DNA from: TMED27 sp041397865 | GTDB taxonomy: Bacteria > Pseudomonadota > Alphaproteobacteria > Micavibrionales > Micavibrionaceae | Length of the DNA stretch: 64,000 nt | NCBI GenBank assembly: GCA_041397865.1 | Contig: JAWKVT010000001.1 | Coordinates: 930,001-994,000, forward strand | Direction: 5' to 3' | Part shown: piece after piece, positions 50,660-58,206 of the stretch | Layout of the letters: every line of letters begins with the position of its first letter | How positions within the stretch are numbered: the stretch's first letter is position 1 | Notes under the pieces: generated by a model | Told to the model about the DNA's origin: nothing | The model's database searches: none | What the model saw: the letters and a program-made list of their open reading frames with translations, nothing else | Translations under genes and position numbers: made by a program

Positions 50660-51874
50660 ATGAACACATTCCAGACCCAACCCGTCATCATGCAGATTGT
50701 CCCCGAGCTTGGTCCCGGCGGCGCACCGCAAGGTTGTATTGATATCGCCGCAGAAATTGCCCGCTCCGGCGCACAATCCATTATTGTTTCCAACGGCGGC
50801 CCGCGCGTGCATGAACTGGAGCGCATCGGCACCGTGCATATCAACCTGCCCGTAGATTCAAAGAACCCGCTGGTCATGTGGCGTAACATCAGCGCCCTGC
50901 GTAAGTTGATCGAGCGTTATAACGTCAATATCGTCCATGTGCGTTCCCGCGCACCGGCATGGAGCGCATACTATGCCTGCCGAAAAACCCGCGCGCATTT
51001 CATGACCACATGCCACGCGCCCTATAACATTAACGGCGAAATCAAAAAATTCTATAACGGCTCCATGGCACAAGGCGAACGCGTCATCGCCATCTCAAAT
51101 TACGTTGCAAATTACCTGCGTGAAAACTATCACCTCGATGACCGGACCATCCGCCTCATCCCACGCGGTATTCCAATGGAAAAATTCCACCCCACCGCCG
51201 TCACGCCCCAGCGCATGGTCTCTCTGGCGCAAAGCTGGCGCGTACCCGACGGCGCAAATATCGTCATGCTTCCAGGCCGCATAACCCGCTGGAAAGGCCA
51301 TTCCGTCCTGATTGACGCGCTGGAAAAAATAAACCGCCCCGATCTGTTCTGCGTCATTATCGGCTCTGACCAAGGGCGCAAAGAATACCGCAAAGAACTG
51401 GAAGACAGCATAGAAACAAAAGGGCTGGCAGGCCGCGTCCGGATCGTCAATCACTGCAACGACATGCCCGCCGCCTATATGCTCGCCACAGTCGTAGTCT
51501 TCCCCTCAACAGACCCGGAAGGGTTTGGTCGCATTTCCGTAGAGGCTCAGGCCATGGGACGGCCTGTCATTGCCTCCGACCATGGCGGCGCACAAGAAAC
51601 CATCATACACGGACAAACAGGCTGGCTAACCGCGCCCGGCGATTCAGGGCAGCTTGCCGCCGCAATTGAAGAAGCCCTCGCCCTTTCGCAAACACAGCGC
51701 TCAATGCTGGCAACGCGAGCGATGGCCCATGTCGCGGCGAACTTCACCAATGAACAAATGGCCGATAAAACCATGAATGTTTACGCCGAACTTCTGCGCG
51801 GAGAGCTTTCATCCCCCGCCGGAGAAAGCCCCTTCCACGCACAGCACCAAAAACATAGCGCATACGGCTTATAG
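50660..51874 (+). CDS. Glycosyltransferase family 4
   Basis: A 404-residue GT-B fold transferase. The N-terminal domain has VPELGPGGAPQGCIDIAAEI. The C-terminal nucleotide-sugar domain shows VMLPGRITRWKGHSVLIDAL and the GT4 signature FPSTDPEGFGRISVEAQAMG with its E-x7-E motif, then RPVIASDHGGAQETI. ATG 50660 is used; a GTG at 50642 would add six residues. It probably acts in lipopolysaccharide or capsule synthesis at the inner membrane, as the next gene (2 bases downstream) is a heptosyltransferase-type enzyme. Confidence 0.9.
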   Translation: MNTFQTQPVIMQIVPELGPGGAPQGCIDIAAEIARSGAQSIIVSNGGPRVHELERIGTVHINLPVDSKNPLVMWRNISALRKLIERYNVNIVHVRSRAPAWSAYYACRKTRAHFMTTCHAPYNINGEIKKFYNGSMAQGERVIAISNYVANYLRENYHLDDRTIRLIPRGIPMEKFHPTAVTPQRMVSLAQSWRVPDGANIVMLPGRITRWKGHSVLIDALEKINRPDLFCVIIGSDQGRKEYRKELEDSIETKGLAGRVRIVNHCNDMPAAYMLATVVVFPSTDPEGFGRISVEAQAMGRPVIASDHGGAQETIIHGQTGWLTAPGDSGQLAAAIEEALALSQTQRSMLATRAMAHVAANFTNEQMADKTMNVYAELLRGELSSPAGESPFHAQHQKHSAYGL

Positions 51875-51876
51875 CC

Positions 51877-52842
51877 ATGAACGAAGACCGCCCACACATA
51901 CTCGTAATCAAGCTCAGCGCCTTAGGGGATTTTATCCAGGCCCTCGGCCCCATGGCCGCCATCCGCAAAGCCCATAAAGACGCCCATATCACGCTCTTGA
52001 CCACCAAACCCTTTGCCGGATTTGCCGAAGAATGCGGATATTTTGATGATGTCTGGATTGATACGCGCCCCAAATTGCTGAACCTGAAAAGCTGGGCCAC
52101 TCTGCGCCAAAAGCTCAATACCGGAAAATTCACCCGCGTTTATGACTTACAAAATAACGACCGCACAGCCCTTTACTTCAAACTTTTTAAAACCGGCAAC
52201 CGGCCTGAATGGGTCGGCGCGGCCCCCGGCGCATCCCACCGCAACGCTTCGCCAGAGCGCACAGCCGGGCACGCTTTCGACGGACATATCCAGACTTTAG
52301 GGTTAGCAGGCATTACAAATGTGAAAGTCGATTCGCTTGAATGGATGAAAGGCGACCTTTCAACCTTCGCATTAAAAACACCCTACGTCCTGCTCATCCC
52401 CGGCTCCGCGCCCGAACGCCCGGAAAAGCGCTGGCCCGCAGACAAATACGGCAGACTTGCAAAAATGATCGCCTCCATGGGCTACCAACCTGTTTTAATC
52501 GGCACGCAGGCCGAAAGCGACGCCACACAAATTATCGCGCAAAGCTGCCCGGAAAGCCTCGACCTGACCGGACGGACGAACCTGCACCAGATCGCCACGC
52601 TGGCCCGGAAAGCCGCCGCCGCCATCGGCAACGATACCGGCCCCATGCACCTGATCGGCGCAACAGGCTGCCCGTGTTTAGTCCTGTTCTCCGGCCATAG
52701 CGACCCGGTTCGTCATGCGCCAAAAGGTGATAATGTCGATGTTTTACAAAAAAACGAATTGAAAGACTTAAAAAGCGAGGAAGTTATCAAAAACTTTAAA
52801 CCGCGCGAGGAAACCGCAAAACACCCCTCAACAATGCCCTAG
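51877..52842 (+). CDS. Glycosyltransferase family 9 (heptosyltransferase-like)
   Basis: A 321-residue enzyme of the ADP-heptose LPS heptosyltransferase family. ILVIKLSALGDFIQALGPMA at the N-terminus, LLIPGSAPERPEKRWPADKY in the middle and AIGNDTGPMHLIGATGCPCL near the C-terminus are all GT9 marks. It transfers heptose or a similar sugar to the LPS core. It follows the GT4 gene at once. Its stop codon lies at the left border of palindromic element B, which may have replaced the original end. Confidence 0.92.
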   Translation: MNEDRPHILVIKLSALGDFIQALGPMAAIRKAHKDAHITLLTTKPFAGFAEECGYFDDVWIDTRPKLLNLKSWATLRQKLNTGKFTRVYDLQNNDRTALYFKLFKTGNRPEWVGAAPGASHRNASPERTAGHAFDGHIQTLGLAGITNVKVDSLEWMKGDLSTFALKTPYVLLIPGSAPERPEKRWPADKYGRLAKMIASMGYQPVLIGTQAESDATQIIAQSCPESLDLTGRTNLHQIATLARKAAAAIGNDTGPMHLIGATGCPCLVLFSGHSDPVRHAPKGDNVDVLQKNELKDLKSEEVIKNFKPREETAKHPSTMP

Positions 52843-52988
52843 GGTCCATACTCATTGCTTCTATAAAACAAGAGAAAGCGCCGCTTTTTGAGAACCGGAA
52901 GCGTAAGTGTATTTTTATACATGCGAACCGGAAGCGCAAAAAAGTGGTGCTTGCAGCGTTTTAGAGGAGCAATGAGATGGACCCTAAG
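52839..52988. repeat. Palindromic element B
   Basis: 150 bases. The outer arms, reading inward, CTAGGGTCCATACTCATTGC on the left and CTTAGGGTCCATCTCATTGC on the right (reverse complement), are near identical for about 31 bases. The core at 52892-52938 has two copies of GAACCGGAAGCG around TAAGTGTA-TTTTTA-TACATGC. The core is almost the same as that of element C, while the arms differ. Confidence 0.7.
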
Positions 52989-53044
52989 CTTAAAACACTT
53001 CACTTATGCAGGAAATTTACTTATTTTACGCCAATCGTTCTTAT

Positions 53045-53119
53045 CTTTGACTGGACCAGGCATGAACGATGACGCATATATTTTATACGCAAAGAATGAA
53101 TAACGCAGTCCAGACAAAG
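53045..53119. repeat. Palindromic element F
   Basis: CTTTGACTGGAC 53045-53056 pairs with GTCCAGACAAAG 53108-53119 (one mismatch). At the centre is GCATATA-TTT-TATACGC, flanked by GAACGATGACG and GAATGAATAACG. Same nested plan as elements A-D at smaller size. It is followed after one base by element E. Confidence 0.55.
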
Positions 53120-53120
53120 G

Positions 53121-53190
53121 TAGTCGTTTCAGTTAAGAATTAGGGCAGGTAGCGAAAATGACCTGCCCTAATTCTTAAATGGAATAACTA
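53121..53190. repeat. Palindromic element E, MITE-like
   Basis: 70 bases with two 30-base arms (26 of 30 matching, inner 18 perfect: TTAAGAATTAGGGCAGGT) and the 10-base loop AGCGAAAATG. It starts TAGTCGTTTCAG and ends GGAATAACTA; the left end equals that of element A. It has no nested core. It lies 15 bases upstream of the pabA start, so it may affect that gene's transcript. Confidence 0.7.
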
Positions 53191-53205
53191 TAGAAGAACG
53201 ATTGT

Positions 53206-53805
53206 ATGTTCCTCGTCATCGACAATTACGACAGCTTCGTCCACAACCTCGCGCGGTATTTTGAGCTGGCGGGCACAAAAACCCGCATTGAGCGCAACGA
53301 CGCACTCACCATTGATGACATCCACCAGCTAAACCCCACCGCCCTCATCCTCTCCCCCGGCCCATGCACCCCGAAAGAGGCCGGAATCTGCGTTGAGGCC
53401 GTCAAAAAGCTCGGCCCCGAACTGCCCATCCTCGGCGTATGCCTCGGCCACCAAGCCATCGGCGAGGCCTATGGCGCGCAAACCCTGCGCACAAACAAAC
53501 CCGTTCACGGCAAAGCCACGCAAATCACCCATAACGGCAAAGACCTGTTCAAAACCCTCCCCTCCCCCATGCAGGTCGGGCGTTACCACTCGCTGATCGT
53601 CGATATGCCCGAAGCTTGCCGCCTTGAAACCACCGCCCAAACCGCCGATAACGAAATCATGGCGATACGCCACCCCGTCCACCCGGTCTATGGCGTGCAG
53701 TTCCACCCCGAATCCATCCTCACCGAAAACGGTCAAAAACTGGTGCAAAATTTTTTTGACCTCACCAAACAGTGGCATAAAAAACAAAAGGAAACGGCAG
53801 CATGA
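53206..53805 (+). CDS. pabA: Aminodeoxychorismate/anthranilate synthase glutamine amidotransferase
   Basis: A 199-residue class I glutamine amidotransferase. FLVIDNYDSFVHNLARYFE opens the fold, LPILGVCLGHQAIGEAYG holds the nucleophile Cys79, and YGVQFHPESILTENG gives His167 and Glu169. It releases ammonia from glutamine for a chorismate-using partner. The coupled gene downstream is a PabC-like lyase, which favours folate (p-aminobenzoate) synthesis over tryptophan; no PabB/TrpE is in the window. ATG 53206 lies just after palindromic element E. Confidence 0.9.
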   Translation: MFLVIDNYDSFVHNLARYFELAGTKTRIERNDALTIDDIHQLNPTALILSPGPCTPKEAGICVEAVKKLGPELPILGVCLGHQAIGEAYGAQTLRTNKPVHGKATQITHNGKDLFKTLPSPMQVGRYHSLIVDMPEACRLETTAQTADNEIMAIRHPVHPVYGVQFHPESILTENGQKLVQNFFDLTKQWHKKQKETAA

Positions 53806-54605
53806 GCACCCTCTGGCATAACGGGCAGTGGATAGATGAAAACGAAGCGATCTGGAGCGCCCACGACCGCGTCCGGCTGGGCGAATGCGTGTTCGGCACC
53901 GTCCTGTGCCTTGACGGGCGGCTGATCCGCGGGCCATTGCATATGGACAAGCTTTTCAATCACCTGAAAGTAATAGACTTCGAAATTCCATACGACAAAG
54001 AAACCCTGATCGAAACAGCCCAAACCCTGCTGCAAAAAAACGCCTTCACCGCCGGGCATCACGCCTTCAACATCTTCGTCACTGGCGGCCCCGGCGGAAA
54101 CGGCATCCGCCCACCGGAAACCCGCCACCTGCAAGTCACAATGCGCGTCCTGCCCTGCCCTTCGGATTTTCCGCCCATCCACGCCGTCATCGCCCAAAAC
54201 GTGCGGCGCAACGAAGGCTCGCCGCTATCCCAAATCAAATGCGCAAATTACGGCGAAAACATCATCGCCCTGAAAGAAGCCCGGCAGCGCGGCGGCAATG
54301 AAGCCGTCTTGCTGAATAACGCAGGAAACATAACCTGCGCCAGCGTCGCCTCCCTCTTCATTGTCAAAGACGGCAAGCTCTACACCCCGCCGCTTTCCGA
54401 CGGCGTACAAAGCGGCGTCACCCGCAAAACTCTAATCCAGCGCTACAATGCGCAGGAAAAAAGCCTCACCGAAGAAGACCTCGCCAAATCAGACGGGATA
54501 TATCTGGCCAACAGCTTGCGCGGCGTAAAACCTGTTGTTAGCCTGAACGGGCAAACCATGCCCGAACCATCCCTCACCATTGATAAGGATTTCCACCTTG
54601 AATAA
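53802..54605 (+). CDS. pabC: Aminotransferase class IV, PabC-like (aminodeoxychorismate lyase)
   Basis: A 267-residue PLP enzyme of fold type IV. SAHDRVRLGECVFGTVLCLD opens the family pattern, the PLP lysine lies in SQIKCANYGENIIALKEARQ (near residue 146), NEAVLLNNAGNITCASVASL follows, and GVQSGVTRKTL binds the phosphate. ATGA overlap with pabA supports the lyase that forms p-aminobenzoate from aminodeoxychorismate. The same fold serves branched-chain or D-amino acid aminotransferases, so the substrate is inferred from the neighbour. Confidence 0.85.
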   Translation: MSTLWHNGQWIDENEAIWSAHDRVRLGECVFGTVLCLDGRLIRGPLHMDKLFNHLKVIDFEIPYDKETLIETAQTLLQKNAFTAGHHAFNIFVTGGPGGNGIRPPETRHLQVTMRVLPCPSDFPPIHAVIAQNVRRNEGSPLSQIKCANYGENIIALKEARQRGGNEAVLLNNAGNITCASVASLFIVKDGKLYTPPLSDGVQSGVTRKTLIQRYNAQEKSLTEEDLAKSDGIYLANSLRGVKPVVSLNGQTMPEPSLTIDKDFHLE

Positions 54606-55494
54606 CATCGAAACCCTGACCGTCTATCTCGGCTCCTCCGGCCATGCACAGCCCGTGTTTAAAGACAGCGCACGCCAATTGGGCCGCATCATCGGGCAGC
54701 AAAATTACAAGCTGGTTTATGGCGGCATGGATGCCGGGCTGATGGGCCTGCTCGCCATGAGCGCGCTCGAAACAGGCGCACACGTCACCGGCATCATCCC
54801 CCGCAAACTCAAAGACAGTGAACGCATCCTCTGCAACCTGTCTAAAACCGTGATGGTCGAAGACCTCTGGGACCGCAAAAAACGCATGTTCGCCCTCGCC
54901 GATGCCATTGTCTCCCTGCCCGGCGGTTTCGGCACCGTAGACGAAAGCCTTGAGGTTCTATACTGGGCCAATCTCGGCCTGCATAACAAACCGCTCGTAC
55001 TGGTCAATATCGAAGGATACTGGAACGATCTCATCGCCTACCTCCACACCCTCCCCGATTTTGATGAACGCTTCCTGATCGTCGTCGATACAGTCGAAGA
55101 AATTATCCCGGCCCTGGAAAGTTATACATCCCCGCCAACCGTTCCCTTGCCCGATCACTACCCCCATTTCGAAGACGAAATCACCCGCGGCACAGGCGAA
55201 CCGATTTTAATCGACACCCCAAGCGTCGAGAATTCTTACTACGCCGTCTGCGCCCTTGGCCTTAAACAGCTCCACAAACACCGCCGCGCCATCGGCTTTT
55301 TAAACAGAAACGGTGAATTCGACCACCTCCTGAAATGGTTCAAACGCGCCGCCAAGGAAACCTTCATCACCCAAAACTGCCTGAAACTCTTCACAACCGG
55401 AAAAGAAGAAGCCCTCTTACGCGAAGCCCTCAAAACCCAGAAATACATAGAAATAGACCTCCACGGCAGCAAATGGGGCGAGGTGGAGAAATAG
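54598..55494 (+). CDS. LOG-family nucleotide ribohydrolase with extended C-terminus
   Basis: A 298-residue protein. Residues 1-185 form a LOG domain: VYGGMDAGLMGLLAMSALET, then LSKTVMVEDLWDRKKRMFAL and LPGGFGTVDESLEVLYWANL, the P-G-G-x-G-T-x-x-E motif. LOG enzymes cleave the N-glycosidic bond of AMP-type nucleotides or cytokinin ribotides. TTG 54598 with AAGGA upstream is the chosen start; it overlaps the pabC stop by 8 bases. The extra 110 residues (LKQLHKHRRAIGFLNRNGEF, then FITQNCLKLFTTGKEE) are beyond the usual length and not recognised. Confidence 0.85.
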   Translation: MNNIETLTVYLGSSGHAQPVFKDSARQLGRIIGQQNYKLVYGGMDAGLMGLLAMSALETGAHVTGIIPRKLKDSERILCNLSKTVMVEDLWDRKKRMFALADAIVSLPGGFGTVDESLEVLYWANLGLHNKPLVLVNIEGYWNDLIAYLHTLPDFDERFLIVVDTVEEIIPALESYTSPPTVPLPDHYPHFEDEITRGTGEPILIDTPSVENSYYAVCALGLKQLHKHRRAIGFLNRNGEFDHLLKWFKRAAKETFITQNCLKLFTTGKEEALLREALKTQKYIEIDLHGSKWGEVEK

Positions 55495-55518
55495 AAAATG
55501 TTTGACATGATCTTTTTA

Positions 55519-55666
55519 TAGACACTGTTAGCAAATTTTGATAAATGGCCTGCAAATGACAGTTTTCTGCGCTTCCGGTTCGCATGTACCTGATGTACAC
55601 TTGCGCTTCCGGTTCTCGAAAACTGTCACTTTCGGCACATTTCTCTTTATTTGCTAACAGTGTCTA
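55519..55666. repeat. Palindromic element C
   Basis: 148 bases. The outer arms TAGACACTGTTAGCAAA (55519-55535) and TTTGCTAACAGTGTCTA (55650-55666) are perfect. GACAGTTTTC and GAAAACTGTC form a second stem. The core, 55568-55615 read on the - strand, has GAACCGGAAGCG twice around CAAGTGTAC-ATCAG-GTACATGC, nearly the same as in element B. It lies between the convergent LOG and atpC genes. Confidence 0.75.
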
Positions 55667-55812
55667 AGACATGCGCTATAACCTACGCTTTTAATGCACA
55701 AGATCACTTAAACTTCCTTAAAGAAGAAGTCTCAAAATATGGATCTATAATTTGGGAAAATAGAGAGCGCGGCATACCATGCACACAGGGTCCTCTTGCC
55801 GCAATTTATTAA
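55660..55812 (+). CDS. Possible gene remnant (50 residues) at the edge of element C
   Basis: A frame from GTG 55660 reads on with TYAFNAQDHLNFLKEEVSKY, then GSIIWENRERGIPCTQGPLA and a stop overlapping that of atpC. The composition looks coding, but the start lies within the right arm of element C and has no ribosome site. It may be the 3' end of a gene interrupted by the element. Family not recognised. Confidence 0.3.
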   Translation: MSKTCAITYAFNAQDHLNFLKEEVSKYGSIIWENRERGIPCTQGPLAAIY

Positions 55813-56234
55813 GCCGCAAGCTTACCCGTAACAGCAGAGAGCTTTGCATTCTCAAGCGCCAGACGCCGCCCGGCGCGTGACTTCTCCGCCTCCGTCTCCG
55901 CACGGCCCAGATCTTCTTTTAAATCGGCAATTTGTTGCTCAACCTCGCTCTGGTTCAAATCACTCACCAGCATCGCCTCTTCCGCCAAAACGGTGCATCC
56001 TTCCGGCGACACATCGGCAAACCCGCCCGCGATAAAAATCCGCCGCGGCTCCACACCGTCCTGCTCACCATGAAGCTCAACCACGCCCGGTTGCAAAGAC
56101 GCAACCAATGACGCATGCCCGGCCAAAACGCCAAACTCCCTCTTCCCCGGGGATCACTGCCATCTTCACCGGCTCCGACACTAACTTCGCTTCGGGGATA
56201 CCAGCTCAAATTGTATGGTTTGTGCTTCACTCAT
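55809..56234 (-). pseudogene. atpC: ATP synthase epsilon subunit gene, apparently frameshifted
   Basis: ATG 56234 begins MSEAQTIQFELVSP and then runs into an in-frame TAG after KRS. In the next frame the expected KLVSEPVKMAVIPGEEG can be read, and in the original frame FGVLAGHASLVASLQPGVVE to the end (AKLSAVTGKLAA). This needs one missing base near 56187 (CCCCG-GAAG) and two near 56137 (GAGGGA-GTTT). The two changes add to three, so the 3' two thirds are in frame with the start. The C-terminal part, from TTG 56126, is intact for 105 codons. Epsilon is a regulator and connector of F1; either the gene is damaged or the assembly is. Confidence 0.8.
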
Positions 56235-56351
56235 CGCGCAGTCCTTTTTAATTTAACATAACGCGCACCAGTAAGGGAGGAACGCGAGTATCTCGTTACT
56301 TTCAGTTCATGCTTCAAAGCATTTTGCACCTTAAAGCACAAAAGCAAAGAG

Positions 56352-56432
56352 CTTTTTATGCTGGCTAGGCGAACAAGGCGACGCGTATTGAACATACGCG
56401 AGCCGCAGTTCAACGCGGCCCAGCATGAAAAG
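56352..56432. repeat. Palindromic element D between atpD and atpC
   Basis: CTTTTTATGCTGG 56352-56364 pairs with CCAGCATGAAAAG 56420-56432 (one mismatch). At the centre is CGCGTAT-TGAAC-ATACGCG (56382-56400). The body between is partly complementary. The rest of 56235-56351 holds no gene; a weak palindrome (AACGCGAG-TAT-CTCGTT) lies near 56280. It begins 8 bases after the atpD stop on that strand. Confidence 0.6.
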
Positions 56433-56440
56433 ATCGAAGC

Positions 56441-57883
56441 TTATGCCGCTTCGGCAGCCATTTTCTTGGCTTTCTCAACCGCCTGCTCAATCGTGCCGGT
56501 CATATAGAACGCACTCTCAGGCAGGTGATCGTAATCGCCATCGACAATACCTTTAAAGCCTTTAATCGTATCTTCAAGCTGAACAAACACGCCCGGCGTC
56601 CCCGTAAACACTTCGGCCACATGGAACGGCTGGGAAAGGAAACGCTGGATTTTCCGCGCACGCGCCACAACCAGCTTATCCTCTTCGGACAGTTCATCCA
56701 TACCCAAAATCGCGATAATATCTTGCAGGTTCTTATATTGCTGCAACGTTTGCTGAACACGGTTAGCCACATCATAATGTTCCTGACCGATCACACGCGG
56801 ATCAAGAATACGTGATGTTGAGTCAAGCGGGTCCACAGCCGGGTAAATCCCCTGCTCCGCAATCTGACGTGACAGAACGGTTGTCGCATCAAGGTGCGCG
56901 AATGTCGTCGCCGGGGCAGGGTCAGTCAGGTCGTCCGCAGGCACGTAAACGGCCTGAATAGATGTAATAGAACCCTTATTTGTTGAAGTAATCCGCTCCT
57001 GCATCGCGCCCATCTCGGTCGAAAGCGTCGGCTGATAACCCACAGCAGACGGAATACGCCCCAGCAAAGCGGACACCTCGGAACCGGCCTGTGTAAAGCG
57101 GAAGATGTTATCCAAGAAGAACAACACGTCCTGACCTTCTTCATCACGGAAATATTCCGCCATAGTCAAAGCAGACAAGGCAACACGCGCACGTGCGCCC
57201 GGAGGCTCGTTCATCTGACCGAACACCAGCGCCACCTTGGAATTTTTGTAATCATGCTCCTTGATAACGCCCGCTTCCATCATTTCGTGGTAAAGGTCGT
57301 TCCCTTCACGGGTCCGCTCACCAACACCGCCGAAGACAGACACGCCGCCATGGCCTTTGGCAATGTTGTTAATCAATTCCTGAATTGTAACGGTCTTACC
57401 AACACCGGCACCACCGAACAAACCAATCTTACCACCCTTGGCATATGGACAAAGCAGGTCAATAACCTTAATCCCGGTCACAAGCTGCTCAACCTCCGTT
57501 GCCTGCTCGGCAAAAGACGGCGCCTCACGGTGAATGCCCCAGCGTTCTTTCGTTTTCAGCTCCGGACCTTCGTCAATAACATCGCCCGTCACATTCATAA
57601 TACGTGACAGAACTTCCGGCCCGACCGGAACGGAAATCGCCGCGCCCGTGTCAAAAACGTCCGCCCCGCGCACCAGACCGTCCGTCATGTCCATCGCAAT
57701 CGCCCGCACCGTGTTCTCTCCAAGGTGCTGCGCGACCTCAAGAACCAGATTCTGCCCCTGATTATCTGTCTCCAGCGCATTCAAAATCGCCGGAACTTCA
57801 CCTTCGTTGAACTGCACGTCAACAACCGCGCCCATCACCTGAACAATCGCGCCTTTTGCACCTGTTGCTTTTTTCTTAGCCAT
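56441..57883 (-). CDS. atpD: ATP synthase F1 beta subunit
   Basis: A 480-residue catalytic subunit. GGAGVGKTVTIQEL is the P-loop (residues 157-164), VSVFGGVGERTREGNDLYHE follows with the catalytic Glu, FFLDNIFRFTQAGSEVSALL includes the Walker B region, and the C-terminal DELSEEDKLVVARARKIQRF carries the DELSEED motif (here read as DELSEED). It makes or splits ATP in alternation with alpha at the inner membrane. The start is a normal MAKKKATGAKG. The 99-codon gene lies 23 bases upstream, between it and atpG. Confidence 0.98.
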   Translation of the reverse strand: MAKKKATGAKGAIVQVMGAVVDVQFNEGEVPAILNALETDNQGQNLVLEVAQHLGENTVRAIAMDMTDGLVRGADVFDTGAAISVPVGPEVLSRIMNVTGDVIDEGPELKTKERWGIHREAPSFAEQATEVEQLVTGIKVIDLLCPYAKGGKIGLFGGAGVGKTVTIQELINNIAKGHGGVSVFGGVGERTREGNDLYHEMMEAGVIKEHDYKNSKVALVFGQMNEPPGARARVALSALTMAEYFRDEEGQDVLFFLDNIFRFTQAGSEVSALLGRIPSAVGYQPTLSTEMGAMQERITSTNKGSITSIQAVYVPADDLTDPAPATTFAHLDATTVLSRQIAEQGIYPAVDPLDSTSRILDPRVIGQEHYDVANRVQQTLQQYKNLQDIIAILGMDELSEEDKLVVARARKIQRFLSQPFHVAEVFTGTPGVFVQLEDTIKGFKGIVDGDYDHLPESAFYMTGTIEQAVEKAKKMAAEAA

Positions 57884-57906
57884 GTTTTCCTTCTCCTTAA
57901 ACTTTC

Positions 57907-58206
57907 TTAAACCATATCTCTAACAGCAGAGATCATTATTGTATTTTCATAAGATTCGGCGATACCCCTACATAAACCTTCACATTCAGGATCTTCTTGC
58001 ACCCTGACAAGCGCAGCATCATATTGCCCCTTTAGATCTAGAATCCTTTCCCGTTTCTTAGCCAAATTTTCAGGGTCAAGCACAAGACCAACTTCCAGAG
58101 TTAGATCAGTAACAACTTTCAGAAAATCTGTCATTGATGACGGCGTAGACCCATCAAGCCCTTCTATCTCAAAAACATCATCACCTTTAACACTAATCAA
58201 TGTCAT
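57907..58206 (-). CDS. Unrecognised 99-residue protein inserted in the ATP synthase operon
   Basis: An acidic protein with VKGDDVFEIEGLDGSTPSSM at the start, a helical middle (NLAKKRERILDLKGQYDAAL) and two cysteines (DPECEGLCRGIAESYE). Its start overlaps the atpG stop (TAATG), so it is translationally coupled. Usual atp operons have nothing between atpG and atpD. No similarity to an F1 inhibitor such as the alphaproteobacterial zeta subunit was seen. It may be a lineage-specific regulator of F1 or an unrelated insertion. Confidence 0.65.
   Translation of the reverse strand: MTLISVKGDDVFEIEGLDGSTPSSMTDFLKVVTDLTLEVGLVLDPENLAKKRERILDLKGQYDAALVRVQEDPECEGLCRGIAESYENTIMISAVRDMV

Noticed and set aside
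50525..50839. N-terminal extension of the alpha/beta hydrolase
   Set aside because: The extra 105 residues overlap the divergent glycosyltransferase gene and do not look like protein; a ribosome site fits the start at 50524.
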